Positions 1-8,147 of a DNA stretch of 64,000 nt are shown piece by piece; the stretch's first letter is position 1; the number at the start of each line of letters is the position of its first letter. Under the pieces are notes generated by a model. It made no database searches, was not told the origin of the DNA, and saw only the letters and a list, made by a program, of their open reading frames with translations. Source of the stretch: Abyssibius sp040880065. GTDB lineage: Bacteria; Pseudomonadota; Alphaproteobacteria; Rhodobacterales; Rhodobacteraceae. The stretch is taken from positions 95,645 through 159,644 of the forward strand of contig JBBDJE010000017.1 in the NCBI GenBank assembly GCA_040880065.1, given 5' to 3'. Both the position numbers and the translations under genes were made by a program.

Positions 1-393
1 CTGCGCGCTTGTCGTGCCCATTTTGACCAGCGACCAACTGCGCAGGATGTATTCCTGAATGCTGGCGCGAATCCACCACATTGCATAGGTCGCAAGACGA
101 AAGCCTCTTTCCGGGTCAAAGCGCTTCACAGCCTGCATCAGCCCGACATTGGCCTCAGACACCACCTCGGCAGTCGGCAGACCATAGCCGCGATAGCCCA
201 TGGCGATTTTGGCCGCCAAGCGCAGATGGCTTGTCACCAACTGATGCGCGGCCTCTTTGTCTTCATGGTCCACCCATGCTTTGGCGAGCATATATTCCTG
301 CTGCGGCTCAAGCATGGGAAATTTGCGGATTTCACCAAGGTAGCGCGACAGGCTCTGCTCCGGAGACGGGGCGGGAAGGTTTGCATAGCTCAT
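1..393 (-). CDS. rpoH: RpoH-type sigma factor (heat-shock sigma-32 family), partial
   Basis: Only the first 131 residues are in the window; the gene runs off the left edge. It starts with MSYANLPAPSPEQSLSRYLG, typical of alphaproteobacterial RpoH, and shows region 1.2 followed by most of region 2: the core-binding part (EVVSEANVGLMQAVKRFDPE) and the start of the -10 recognition part (LATYAMWWIRASIQEYILRSW). The family directs RNA polymerase to stress-response promoters. The RpoH box and region 4 lie outside the window, so RpoH1 and RpoH2 types cannot be told apart. It is transcribed leftwards, 114 bp beyond the stop of the pseudouridine synthase gene on the same strand. No promoter could be assigned with confidence. 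Confidence 0.93.
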   Translation of the reverse strand, partial: MSYANLPAPSPEQSLSRYLGEIRKFPMLEPQQEYMLAKAWVDHEDKEAAHQLVTSHLRLAAKIAMGYRGYGLPTAEVVSEANVGLMQAVKRFDPERGFRLATYAMWWIRASIQEYILRSWSLVKMGTTSAQ

Positions 394-507
394 GATGTTC
401 CCTCGCAAGCGTTGTTTCTATAATTGAGTCTTTAACTAGGTAATGGCCGGATTGTTTTCAAGTTTCCGGGTCGCACTATCACGCCGGTGTGAAGGTTTTA
501 TTGAACC

Positions 508-1554
508 TTACAAACCCGCATCAAGGCCCAAAAGACCCAGCAAATTGGCCATATCGGCGGGCATTGGTGCTGAAAATGCCAGAAATTCTGCCGAAACAGG
601 GTGTTTGAAGCCCAAAGTCGCCGCGTGCAGCGCCTGGCGCGAAAATCCGCCTAGTGCTGCGGTTGCCGCTTCATCAAGCGCATCTTTCGCCAGCTTTCGT
701 GCCTTGCCATAGGTCTGATCGCCCACAAGCGGGTGGCCCGCATGGGCCAGATGCACGCGAATCTGGTGGGTGCGCCCGGTTTCAAGCTGGCAGGCCAGCA
801 ACGCCACCGCGTTGCCCGCGCCCGCCTGCCCCAGCACCTGTGCACGGGTCACTGCATGGCGGCCATAGCCATGGGCGCAAACGGCCATTTTCTTGCGGTC
901 GTTGCGGTGCCGGTCGAGCGGCGCGTTGATTTTAAGCACCTGCCCCGGCTCGTAGCTTACACCTTTGATTGAAAGCAAGCGCGGGTCACGCGGGCTTGGC
1001 ACACCCCAGCACAGGGCGCGATATTCGCGCTCGGCGGAATGGGCAGCAAACTGCGCGGCCAGCCCCTGATGGGCGGCATCGGTCTTTGCGACCACCAGAA
1101 TGCCGCTGGTGTCTTTGTCGATCCGGTGCACGATGCCGGGGCGCTTCATGCCGCCAATGCCCGACAGGCTATCACCGCAATGATGCAGCAGCGCGTTGAC
1201 CAATGTGCCGTTCAGCGCGCCCGGCGCCGGGTGCACGACCATGCCCGCAGGCTTGTTCACTACGATCAGCGCATCGTCTTCAAACAGCACCTCTAACGGA
1301 ATATCTTCAGGCTGCGCTTCCAAATCCTCGGGCGGGGGCAGGGCTATGGTAATTTCCTCGCCCGCCGCAACCTTGGCTTTGGCGCTGATAAGCACCAGCC
1401 CGGCGCGCGAAACCGCGCCTTCGGCGATCAGCGTCTGGATGCGTGAACGCGACAGGGTCGCTTCCTCTGGCGCATGGGCGGCCAAAGCCTTATCTAAGCG
1501 GGGTGGCGTATCTGCGCCCAGCAGCACCACCAAAGTTTCAAAAGGTTCATCCAT
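508..1554 (-). CDS. rluD: RluA-family 23S rRNA pseudouridine synthase (RluD-like)
   Basis: This 348-residue protein isomerises uridines in ribosomal RNA to pseudouridine. An S4 RNA-binding domain (about residues 18-75, PPRLDKALAAH to SRSRIQTLIAEGAVSR) precedes the catalytic domain. The catalytic motif HRIDKDTSG starts at about residue 143, with Asp146 the predicted nucleophile, and a second family motif GRTHQIRVHLAHAGHPLVGD follows. S4 plus this length fits RluD better than the shorter RluA; the exact target uridines are inferred from family. I chose the ATG at 1554 because the protein then begins just before the S4 domain. The open frame extends 60 codons further upstream, but only across the divergent neighbour. 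The two start codons share two bases. Confidence 0.92.
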   Translation of the reverse strand: MDEPFETLVVLLGADTPPRLDKALAAHAPEEATLSRSRIQTLIAEGAVSRAGLVLISAKAKVAAGEEITIALPPPEDLEAQPEDIPLEVLFEDDALIVVNKPAGMVVHPAPGALNGTLVNALLHHCGDSLSGIGGMKRPGIVHRIDKDTSGILVVAKTDAAHQGLAAQFAAHSAEREYRALCWGVPSPRDPRLLSIKGVSYEPGQVLKINAPLDRHRNDRKKMAVCAHGYGRHAVTRAQVLGQAGAGNAVALLACQLETGRTHQIRVHLAHAGHPLVGDQTYGKARKLAKDALDEAATAALGGFSRQALHAATLGFKHPVSAEFLAFSAPMPADMANLLGLLGLDAGL

Positions 1555-1885
1555 GCCTGCACCCGACCCAGCTACGCCCAATTCCGAATACCACCCCGAG
1601 CCTGTGGGCCTGCGCCGCTTGCGCCGGTTGATCACAACGCTCACCGTGGTGATGATTGTGGGTGTCCTAGTCATTGTTGGCCTGCTTGTCACGCGGTTGA
1701 CCGCGACAGGCCCGAACCTGCCTGATATGATCACCCTGCCAAGCGGTGAGGTGGCCGAAGCCTATACCCAAGGCAAGGGCTGGATTGCCGTTGTCACCCG
1801 CGACGGCGAAGGCAAAATGCGCATTCATGTGTTAAGCGAAAGCGGCACGCCCCGCCAGATCGTTGAAATAGAACCGGAGAGCTAA
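1553..1885 (+). CDS. Small single-pass membrane protein (DUF6476-like)
   Basis: A 110-residue protein. The first 25 residues are Pro-rich and then basic (LRRLRR), followed by one strong hydrophobic helix (about residues 28-50) and a short soluble tail ending RQIVEIEPES. Small proteins of this layout sit beside the RluA-family gene in other Rhodobacterales and are, as far as I recall, annotated as DUF6476; no function is known. The positively charged flank suggests an N-in, C-out topology. An AAAGG element lies 7 nt before the ATG. It ends 5 bp before the TTG start of dnaG, so the two are probably co-transcribed. Its start codon overlaps that of the divergent rluD by two bases. Confidence 0.75.
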   Translation: MPAPDPATPNSEYHPEPVGLRRLRRLITTLTVVMIVGVLVIVGLLVTRLTATGPNLPDMITLPSGEVAEAYTQGKGWIAVVTRDGEGKMRIHVLSESGTPRQIVEIEPES

Positions 1886-1890
1886 CCGCT

Positions 1891-3840
1891 TTGAGCCTGC
1901 CATCGGGATTTCTGGACGAATTGCGCACCCGTGTGCCGCTGGCGCAGGTTGTCGGCCGCAAGGTCGGCTGGGACATGCGCAAATCCAACCCCGGCAAGGG
2001 CGATTACTGGGCGCCCTGCCCTTTTCATGCCGAAAAAACCGCGTCTTTTCATGTAGATGACAAAAAGGGCTTTTATTATTGTTTTGGCTGCCATGCCAAG
2101 GGCGATGCGCTGAGCTTTGTGCGCGAAACCGAAAATGTCGGCTTTATGGAGGCAGTTGAAATTCTGGCGCGTGAGGCCGGAATGACCATGCCCGCCCCCG
2201 ACCCGCAAGCCGCTGCACGCGACAAGGTGCGCGCCGGATTGGTGGATGTGATGGAAGCCGCCGTGCAATTTTACCGGCTGCAACTCAATACAGGTGCCGC
2301 CACGCAAGCGCGCGCCTATCTGGAGCGGCGCGGCCTGAATGCTGCCGCGCTTGAGCGTTGGGAAATCGGCTTTGCACCCGATAGCCGCACAATATTGTTT
2401 GAACATTTGCGCGGCAAGGGCATGGCGGCGGAGCTGATCGTCGAATCAGGGCTGGCGGTGCCGCCCGATGGTGGCGGCACGCCGTTTGACAGGTTTCGTG
2501 GCCGCATCATGTTCCCTATCCGCGATGCCCGCGACCGCGCCATCGCCTTTGGCGGGCGCGCGATGGATGCGAATGCGCACGCGAAATACATGAACTCGCC
2601 GGAAACGCCGCTTTTTGACAAGGGACGCACGCTGTTCAACATCAGCCCGGCGCGGGCGGCCTCGGGCAAATCGGGTAGTCTGGTTGTGGCCGAGGGCTAC
2701 ATGGATGTGATTGCGCTGGTCAGCGCGGGCTTTGGCCATGCCGTTGCCCCGCTTGGCACCGCAGTTACCGAAGACCAGTTGCGCCTGATGTGGCGCGTGG
2801 CCGATGAACCGATCATCGCGCTGGATGGTGACACTGCGGGCCTGCGGGCAGCTATGCGGCTTATAGATCTTGCCCTGCCCATGCTTGAGGCTGGAAAATC
2901 GCTGCGCTTTGCGCTCATGCCCGCAGGTCAGGACCCTGATGATCTGATCCGCGCCGGCGGTGCCAAGGCCATGCAAGCTGCACTGGATGCAGCCATGCCG
3001 CTGGTAGATTTGCTGTGGCAGCGCGAAACGGCCGATCAGGTCTTTGACAGCCCCGAGCGCAGGTCGGCACTTGATGCCCGCCTGCGCGCTTTGCTCGCCA
3101 AAATAAACGACCCGAACCTGCGTGGCCATTACGAGGCCGCCATCCGCGAACGCCGCCAAACGCTGTTTCGCCCCAGCACGCCGGGCGGTCGGGTGAAACC
3201 GTTTCGGGGGCCGCGCGGCAAGTTCCTGCCACAAAAGGCCAGCGCAGGCGCGCGCGCCTCGCTTTTGGCGCGTGATATGGCAGATGAAACGCGTGTGCGC
3301 GAAAGTGCCATCCTGCTTGGCTGCCTGAACCACCCGCAGATTGCCGAGCGCTATGAGGCCGAATTGGAACGCTGCCAGTTCATGTGCCCCGATCTGCGCG
3401 ACATTGCGACGGCGCTACTGGCCGGACTGCACACGGATTTCGGCACTTATGAGCGCAGCAGCGGCTTGCGCAGCTACATCGAGGCCACACTCAACGCCGA
3501 CCCGCTCGAAAAACTTCAGGCCGTTGGGCAGGTACGTGACAACCCTTATTTGCGCCCCGAAGCCGACCCGGTGCTTGCCGCCCAAGCGGTGCTGGAAGAC
3601 TTGAATCGCCAAGCGGCAACATTAGGTATGGCCGCCGAGGTGCGTGAAGCTGAAGAGGAGCTTGGCGGCGTTGCCGATGAGGGGCTGACATGGCGACTGG
3701 CGCAGGCGGCCTTGGCGCGCGATAAGGCACAACGGGCCGGAATTGGTGATGATTCCGGTGCCGCACAAGACGATTCGGACGTGCGAAAACAGCTTTATGA
3801 TTTCATTGATAACGCGCGTTGGAAAAAGAAAAAGCATTAG
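1891..3840 (+). CDS. dnaG: DNA primase DnaG
   Basis: A 649-residue primase that makes RNA primers for lagging-strand synthesis at the replication fork. The N-terminal CHC2 zinc-binding domain is intact (Cys43, His46, Cys64, Cys67, within PCPFH...FYYCFGC). The catalytic core and TOPRIM domain follow, with VVAEGYMDVIAL at about residue 267 and the acidic ALDGDTAG motif at about 313. The C-terminal third is the variable helicase-binding region. Translation appears to start at a TTG, with a GGAGAG element upstream (about 1876-1881); no ATG lies near the conserved N-terminus. dnaG directly precedes rpoD, as in the classical macromolecular-synthesis operon, although rpsU is absent. Confidence 0.97.
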   Translation: MSLPSGFLDELRTRVPLAQVVGRKVGWDMRKSNPGKGDYWAPCPFHAEKTASFHVDDKKGFYYCFGCHAKGDALSFVRETENVGFMEAVEILAREAGMTMPAPDPQAAARDKVRAGLVDVMEAAVQFYRLQLNTGAATQARAYLERRGLNAAALERWEIGFAPDSRTILFEHLRGKGMAAELIVESGLAVPPDGGGTPFDRFRGRIMFPIRDARDRAIAFGGRAMDANAHAKYMNSPETPLFDKGRTLFNISPARAASGKSGSLVVAEGYMDVIALVSAGFGHAVAPLGTAVTEDQLRLMWRVADEPIIALDGDTAGLRAAMRLIDLALPMLEAGKSLRFALMPAGQDPDDLIRAGGAKAMQAALDAAMPLVDLLWQRETADQVFDSPERRSALDARLRALLAKINDPNLRGHYEAAIRERRQTLFRPSTPGGRVKPFRGPRGKFLPQKASAGARASLLARDMADETRVRESAILLGCLNHPQIAERYEAELERCQFMCPDLRDIATALLAGLHTDFGTYERSSGLRSYIEATLNADPLEKLQAVGQVRDNPYLRPEADPVLAAQAVLEDLNRQAATLGMAAEVREAEEELGGVADEGLTWRLAQAALARDKAQRAGIGDDSGAAQDDSDVRKQLYDFIDNARWKKKKH

Positions 3841-3847
3841 ACGGTTG

Positions 3848-3908
3848 CGAATCACGCCAGCGAATCACACATTCACCAAACCCTGCACGAATCACTTAGG
3901 GTGATTCG
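3848..3908. promoter_or_regulatory. Cluster of CGAATCAC repeats with four GANTC sites before rpoD
   Basis: The octamer CGAATCAC occurs three times in direct orientation (3848-3855, 3861-3868, 3888-3895) and once inverted (GTGATTCG, 3901-3908). The last two copies form an inverted repeat with a 5-nt spacer. Each copy contains GANTC, the recognition sequence of the alphaproteobacterial cell-cycle methylase CcrM. The cluster fills most of the 90-bp gap between dnaG and rpoD, so it probably lies in or near an rpoD promoter. A regulatory role is inferred. Confidence 0.55.
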
Positions 3909-3930
3909 GCCCGTTTTCTGTGGAGAGACC

Positions 3931-5970
3931 ATGTCAGGTGACAACATCGACGACACGAAATCCGAAGAGATGACCGAGGGCAGCGGCCCCCTTCTTGATA
4001 TGAGCCAGGCTGCGGTGCGCAAGATGATCGCCACCGCCAAGGCGCGCGGCTATATCACCTATGACGAGTTGAACGAGTTCATGCCGCCCGATCAGGTCAG
4101 CTCAGAGCAGATCGAAGACATCATGGCGATGCTGTCTGAAATGGGCATCAACGTGACAGAAGGTGACGATACCGACGACGAGCCCGAAAAAGAAGAAGAG
4201 CTGGAAGAGGAAACCAGCTCGAGCCGCGAACTTGTGGCCGCCACCGCCAATGGCGAGGCGCTAGACCGCACCGATGACCCGGTGCGCATGTATCTGCGCG
4301 AAATGGGCTCTGTCGAACTGCTCAGCCGCGAGGGCGAAATCGCCATTGCCAAACGCATCGAGGCTGGCCGCGATACGATGATCATGGGGCTTTGCGAAAG
4401 CCCGCTGACCTTTCAGGCCATCACCATCTGGCGCGACGAATTGCTCGCCGAAGACATTATGCTGCGCGATGTGATCGACCTTGAAACCACCTTTGGCGAC
4501 TCACTTGAGGTTGACGGAGAAGAAGCGCTTGGCACCGAAACCCTGACAGCTGAAGCTAAAGACGCCCAAGCGGCTGCCCCCGCTGCCAAGCCCGAACCGG
4601 TTGAAAAACTGGCGAGCAATAGTGATGACAACGATACCGAGGGCGACAATTCGAGCCGCGGCACCGATGATGACGAAGATGATGAAGACGATCAGGCGAA
4701 TATGTCGCTCGCCGCGATGGAGGCGGCACTAAAGCCCCGCGTGCTGGAAACCCTCGACCAGATCGCCGCCGATTATACCAAGCTTGCCGATATGCAAGAC
4801 GACCGCATGGTCGCCGCCATGACCGAGGGCGAGACGTTTTCGGCCAATCAAGAGCTCGAATATCAGCGCCTGCGCAGCGAAATTGTTGTGCTTGTGAATT
4901 CGCTTCATCTACATAACAACCGCATCGAGGCGCTGATCGACCAGCTTTATGGTATCAACAAGAAAATCATGTCGCTCGATAGTGCCATGGTCAAACTGTC
5001 TGACCAGGCCCGCATCAACCGTCAGGACTTCATCAAGGAGTACAAGGGCCACGAACTTGACCCGGCCTGGCTGGACAAAGTGTCTGCGTTAAAGGCGCGC
5101 GGCTGGGATAGCCTGACCACGACCTACCGTGACAAGGTGCAGGATTTACGCGACGAGATGGGCGATATCGGCCAGTTTATCGGCGTTGATATTTCCGAGT
5201 TCCGCCGCATCGTGAACCAGGTGCAAAAGGGCGAAAAAGAAGCGCGCCAGGCCAAGAAGGAAATGGTGGAAGCGAACCTTCGCCTTGTGATCTCGATTGC
5301 CAAGAAATACACCAACCGAGGCTTGCAATTCCTTGATCTTATTCAGGAAGGCAATATCGGCCTGATGAAGGCGGTGGATAAATTCGAGTATCGCCGCGGC
5401 TATAAATTTAGCACTTATGCAACATGGTGGATCCGTCAGGCCATTACGCGCAGCATCGCGGATCAGGCGCGCACGATCCGCATTCCAGTGCATATGATCG
5501 AGACGATCAACAAGCTGGTGCGCACCTCGCGCCAGATGTTGCACGAAATCGGGCGCGAGCCTGCGCCCGAAGAATTGGCCGCCAAGCTGCAAATGCCGTT
5601 GGAAAAGGTGCGCAAGGTGATGAAAATCGCCAAGGAACCAATTTCGCTTGAAACCCCGATTGGCGATGAGGAAGACAGCCAGCTTGGTGATTTCATCGAG
5701 GATAAAAACGCCATTCTGCCGCTGGATAGCGCCATTCAGGGCAACCTGAAGGAAACGACAACCCGCGTGCTTGCCAGCCTGACCCCGCGCGAAGAACGCG
5801 TGCTGCGCATGCGCTTTGGCATCGGCGTGAACACCGACCACACGCTTGAAGAGGTTGGCCAGCAGTTCAGCGTAACGCGTGAACGCATTCGCCAGATTGA
5901 GGCCAAAGCCCTGCGCAAGCTGAAACACCCAAGCCGAAGCCGCAAGCTACGCAGCTTCCTTGACCAATAA
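3931..5970 (+). CDS. rpoD: Primary sigma factor RpoD (sigma-70)
   Basis: A 679-residue housekeeping sigma factor. Region 1.1 is followed by two acidic stretches (around EPEKEEELEEE and DDDEDDEDD) belonging to region 1 and the non-conserved insert. Region 2 is fully conserved (core binding LRLVISIAKKYTNRGLQFLD, -10 recognition YKFSTYATWWIRQAITRSIA). Region 3 begins at RIPVHMIETINK, and region 4.2 carries the helix-turn-helix (TLEEVGQQFSVTRERIRQIE). I chose the ATG at 3931 because TGGAGAG lies 3-4 nt upstream and the protein then starts MSGDNIDD; a GTG at 3901 would fall inside the repeat cluster. Length and architecture are normal for the family. Confidence 0.97.
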   Translation: MSGDNIDDTKSEEMTEGSGPLLDMSQAAVRKMIATAKARGYITYDELNEFMPPDQVSSEQIEDIMAMLSEMGINVTEGDDTDDEPEKEEELEEETSSSRELVAATANGEALDRTDDPVRMYLREMGSVELLSREGEIAIAKRIEAGRDTMIMGLCESPLTFQAITIWRDELLAEDIMLRDVIDLETTFGDSLEVDGEEALGTETLTAEAKDAQAAAPAAKPEPVEKLASNSDDNDTEGDNSSRGTDDDEDDEDDQANMSLAAMEAALKPRVLETLDQIAADYTKLADMQDDRMVAAMTEGETFSANQELEYQRLRSEIVVLVNSLHLHNNRIEALIDQLYGINKKIMSLDSAMVKLSDQARINRQDFIKEYKGHELDPAWLDKVSALKARGWDSLTTTYRDKVQDLRDEMGDIGQFIGVDISEFRRIVNQVQKGEKEARQAKKEMVEANLRLVISIAKKYTNRGLQFLDLIQEGNIGLMKAVDKFEYRRGYKFSTYATWWIRQAITRSIADQARTIRIPVHMIETINKLVRTSRQMLHEIGREPAPEELAAKLQMPLEKVRKVMKIAKEPISLETPIGDEEDSQLGDFIEDKNAILPLDSAIQGNLKETTTRVLASLTPREERVLRMRFGIGVNTDHTLEEVGQQFSVTRERIRQIEAKALRKLKHPSRSRKLRSFLDQ

Positions 5971-6000
5971 AAAAGGGCCCGCATCACGCGGGCCTTTTTG
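5971..6000. terminator. Bidirectional intrinsic terminator after rpoD
   Basis: A G+C-rich stem (GGCCCGC with GCGGGCC, ATCAC loop) is flanked by an A-run on the left and a T-run on the right, starting right after the rpoD stop. It can therefore also end transcription of the convergent lipoprotein gene. Confidence 0.88.
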
Positions 6001-6015
6001 TTTCTACCGACTGAT

Positions 6016-6354
6016 TTATCCGCAGATAAATGTCATCGTGTGCAGGGTGCGCCCACCCTGGCTGCCAACCGTGAAAATCGGGTTGGTTTGCGGTTTTGCA
6101 CGCCCCGGGCCGCCACAGGTGCGGTCTGCACCATCAAGCACCGCAATATCGGTTACCGTATCCGGGAAATAGGACCAGATATTTACGTTACCGTTGCGTG
6201 TGGCCGATTCAAGCCGCCCGGCAATAGCATCATTCACTTGAACAGATGTGCCAGCCGTTGCAGGCGCCGTGTAGCTCGGCATGGCAGTCATGGTTTCATC
6301 GCAGCCAGCCAAGGCGGCCATGGCAAATACGGAAATGGCAAATACGGAGCGCAT
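6016..6354 (-). CDS. Small predicted lipoprotein, unknown function
   Basis: A 112-residue protein with a lipoprotein signal: MRSVFAISVFAMAALAGC, so the lipid-modified Cys would be residue 18. The mature part is about 95 residues and has two further Cys, one in DRTCGGPGR and one near the C-terminus (MTFICG), which could form a disulphide. I recognise no domain. The start was placed at the Met before the signal peptide; the frame is open 16 codons further upstream but that stretch does not resemble protein. It converges on rpoD and shares its terminator. Localisation to a membrane facing the periplasm is inferred from the lipobox. Confidence 0.72.
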   Translation of the reverse strand: MRSVFAISVFAMAALAGCDETMTAMPSYTAPATAGTSVQVNDAIAGRLESATRNGNVNIWSYFPDTVTDIAVLDGADRTCGGPGRAKPQTNPIFTVGSQGGRTLHTMTFICG

Positions 6355-6565
6355 AGAGAATCCCTTTTTAGTTGATTTATGCAAAGTGTAGCTTTGCGAC
6401 ATGGTTTTGTAAACTTTTCAGGGCTGGCAATCAGGGCTGGTAAGCGGTGACACGTAAGCCACCAGTGGTTTGCCGTGCAACTTTATCTTGCGTAAGCGCA
6501 CAGACTCTACCCAAACTGTTGATTGCGCTTTATAGTGCAGCAAATCAATTCTGTTGGAGTGGCTC

Positions 6566-7039
6566 ATGCGCTGTCCGTTTTGTGGAAATATCGACACCCA
6601 AGTTAAAGATTCCCGCCCCGCTGAAGACCATGTTGCCATTCGCCGCCGCCGTTATTGCCCGGCTTGCGCGGGCCGTTTCACGACCTACGAACGTGTGCAG
6701 CTGCGTGACCTGGTTGTCGTCAAGAAAAACGGCAAACGCGAGGATTTCGACCGCGACAAGCTTGAACGCTCCATCCGCATTTCCATGCAGAAACGCCCGA
6801 TTGAAGGCGAGCGGATTGACCAGATGATTTCGGGCATAGTGCGCCGCCTTGAAAGCATGGGCGAAACCGATATCCCATCGGAAAAAATAGGTCAGATCGT
6901 GATGGAAACCCTCGCGCGGATCGACACCGTTGCCTATGTTCGATTTGCCAGCGTTTACAAGAACTTCCAAGCCGCTGATGACTTTGAAGATTTCGTATCC
7001 GAACTGCGCCCCGCCGGGATGGATGAAGAGCCAAGTTGA
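6566..7039 (+). CDS. nrdR: Transcriptional repressor NrdR
   Basis: A 157-residue regulator of ribonucleotide reductase genes that senses ATP and dATP. The N-terminal zinc ribbon is complete (Cys3, Cys6, Cys31, Cys34) and is followed by the ATP-cone domain starting at VVVKKNGKREDFDRDKL. The start was set at MRCPFCGN, the usual first residues, with GGAG 7-8 nt upstream. It precedes ribD with overlapping stop and start codons (TTGA), a frequent arrangement in alphaproteobacteria, so the two are probably translationally coupled. No nrd gene lies in the window, so its targets must be elsewhere. Confidence 0.97.
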   Translation: MRCPFCGNIDTQVKDSRPAEDHVAIRRRRYCPACAGRFTTYERVQLRDLVVVKKNGKREDFDRDKLERSIRISMQKRPIEGERIDQMISGIVRRLESMGETDIPSEKIGQIVMETLARIDTVAYVRFASVYKNFQAADDFEDFVSELRPAGMDEEPS

Positions 7040-8136
7040 GCCAGAACACCGACCAGCGCTGGATGGAGCTTGCGTTGCGCATTGCGCAGCGGGGTTTGGG
7101 GCGCGTTGCCCCCAACCCCGCCGTGGGCTGCGTTATTGTTAAAGACGGGCGCATTCTGGGCCGTGCGCGCACCGCCGATGGTGGCCGCCCCCATGCCGAA
7201 ACGCAGGCGCTTTTTCAGGCTGGCACAGGCGCAAAAGGTGCCACCGCCTATATTACACTTGAGCCATGCGCCCATACCGGCAAAACACCGCCCTGCGCCA
7301 ATGCGCTTATTGCGGCTGGCATTGCGCGTGTTGTCTGCGCCCTGCCCGACCCTGACACCCGCGTTGCAGGCCGCGGGTTTGAGATGCTGCGCGCGGCCGG
7401 CATTGTCGTTGATACCGGCCTGATGGCCGAAGACGCGGCCGCGCTGAATGCGGGCTATCTCAAGCACCGCCAATTTGGTTTGCCGTTTCTCACACTGAAA
7501 CTCGCCACTTCGCTTGACGGGCGCATTGCCACACAAACAGGCGAAAGCCGGTGGATAACCGGCCCCGCGGCCCGCCAGTATTTGCACCTGATGCGCAGCC
7601 AGCATGATGCGGTGCTGATCGGCGCCGGCACCGCGCGCAGTGATGACCCGATGCTCGATATTCGCTTGCAAGGCTATGCAGGCCCACACCCCGCGCGGGT
7701 TGTTGTCAGCCATGGTTTGGATATTCCGCTTCAGGGCCGATTGATGGCATCTGCGCACGAAATACGAACCATTTTGCTATGCGCCGATAATTGCCCGCAG
7801 CCGCAGCGCGACCGGTTTACCGAAATGGGGGCTGAGGTTATATCCTGCACGCCCCAGCAGCCTGAAACTGCGTTGCGCAAACTGGCCGAACGCGGCCTGA
7901 CGCGCGTTTTATGCGAAGGCGGTGGTATGCTCGCCGCCAGCCTGATCAAGGCGCAACTTGTTGACGAGTTTGCCATTTTTACCGCAGGTCTGGCGCTCGG
8001 GGCAACAGGGCGCGCGGCAATCGGCCCGCTGGATATTGATGCAATGGCCGATCATCCGCGCTTTCAGCTACACTCTACGCAACGCATTGGCGCAGATGTG
8101 CTCACCTGTTGGCAGCGGCACCAACCAACAAGATGA
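7036..8136 (+). CDS. ribD: Bifunctional riboflavin biosynthesis deaminase/reductase RibD
   Basis: A 366-residue enzyme for two consecutive steps of riboflavin synthesis: deamination of the GTP-derived pyrimidine and reduction of its ribose. The N-terminal zinc deaminase domain has His53-Ala-Glu55 (PHAETQAL) and the cysteine ligands Cys78 and Cys87 (LEPCAHTGKTPPCANALI). The C-terminal NADPH reductase domain starts at about residue 155 (LKLATSLDGRIATQTGESRW) and ends with the LCEGGG motif. Translation probably starts at a TTG overlapping the nrdR stop; an ATG nine codons later (7063) is the alternative. No other riboflavin gene follows, which is unusual but not abnormal. Confidence 0.95.
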   Translation: MSQNTDQRWMELALRIAQRGLGRVAPNPAVGCVIVKDGRILGRARTADGGRPHAETQALFQAGTGAKGATAYITLEPCAHTGKTPPCANALIAAGIARVVCALPDPDTRVAGRGFEMLRAAGIVVDTGLMAEDAAALNAGYLKHRQFGLPFLTLKLATSLDGRIATQTGESRWITGPAARQYLHLMRSQHDAVLIGAGTARSDDPMLDIRLQGYAGPHPARVVVSHGLDIPLQGRLMASAHEIRTILLCADNCPQPQRDRFTEMGAEVISCTPQQPETALRKLAERGLTRVLCEGGGMLAASLIKAQLVDEFAIFTAGLALGATGRAAIGPLDIDAMADHPRFQLHSTQRIGADVLTCWQRHQPTR

Positions 8137-8147
8137 CTGGACCAGGA

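Noticed and set aside
394..507. Possible heat-shock (RpoH-type) promoter before rpoH, CTTGAAA around 456-462
   Set aside because: No matching -10 element at the right distance could be found, so autoregulation is not supported by the sequence.
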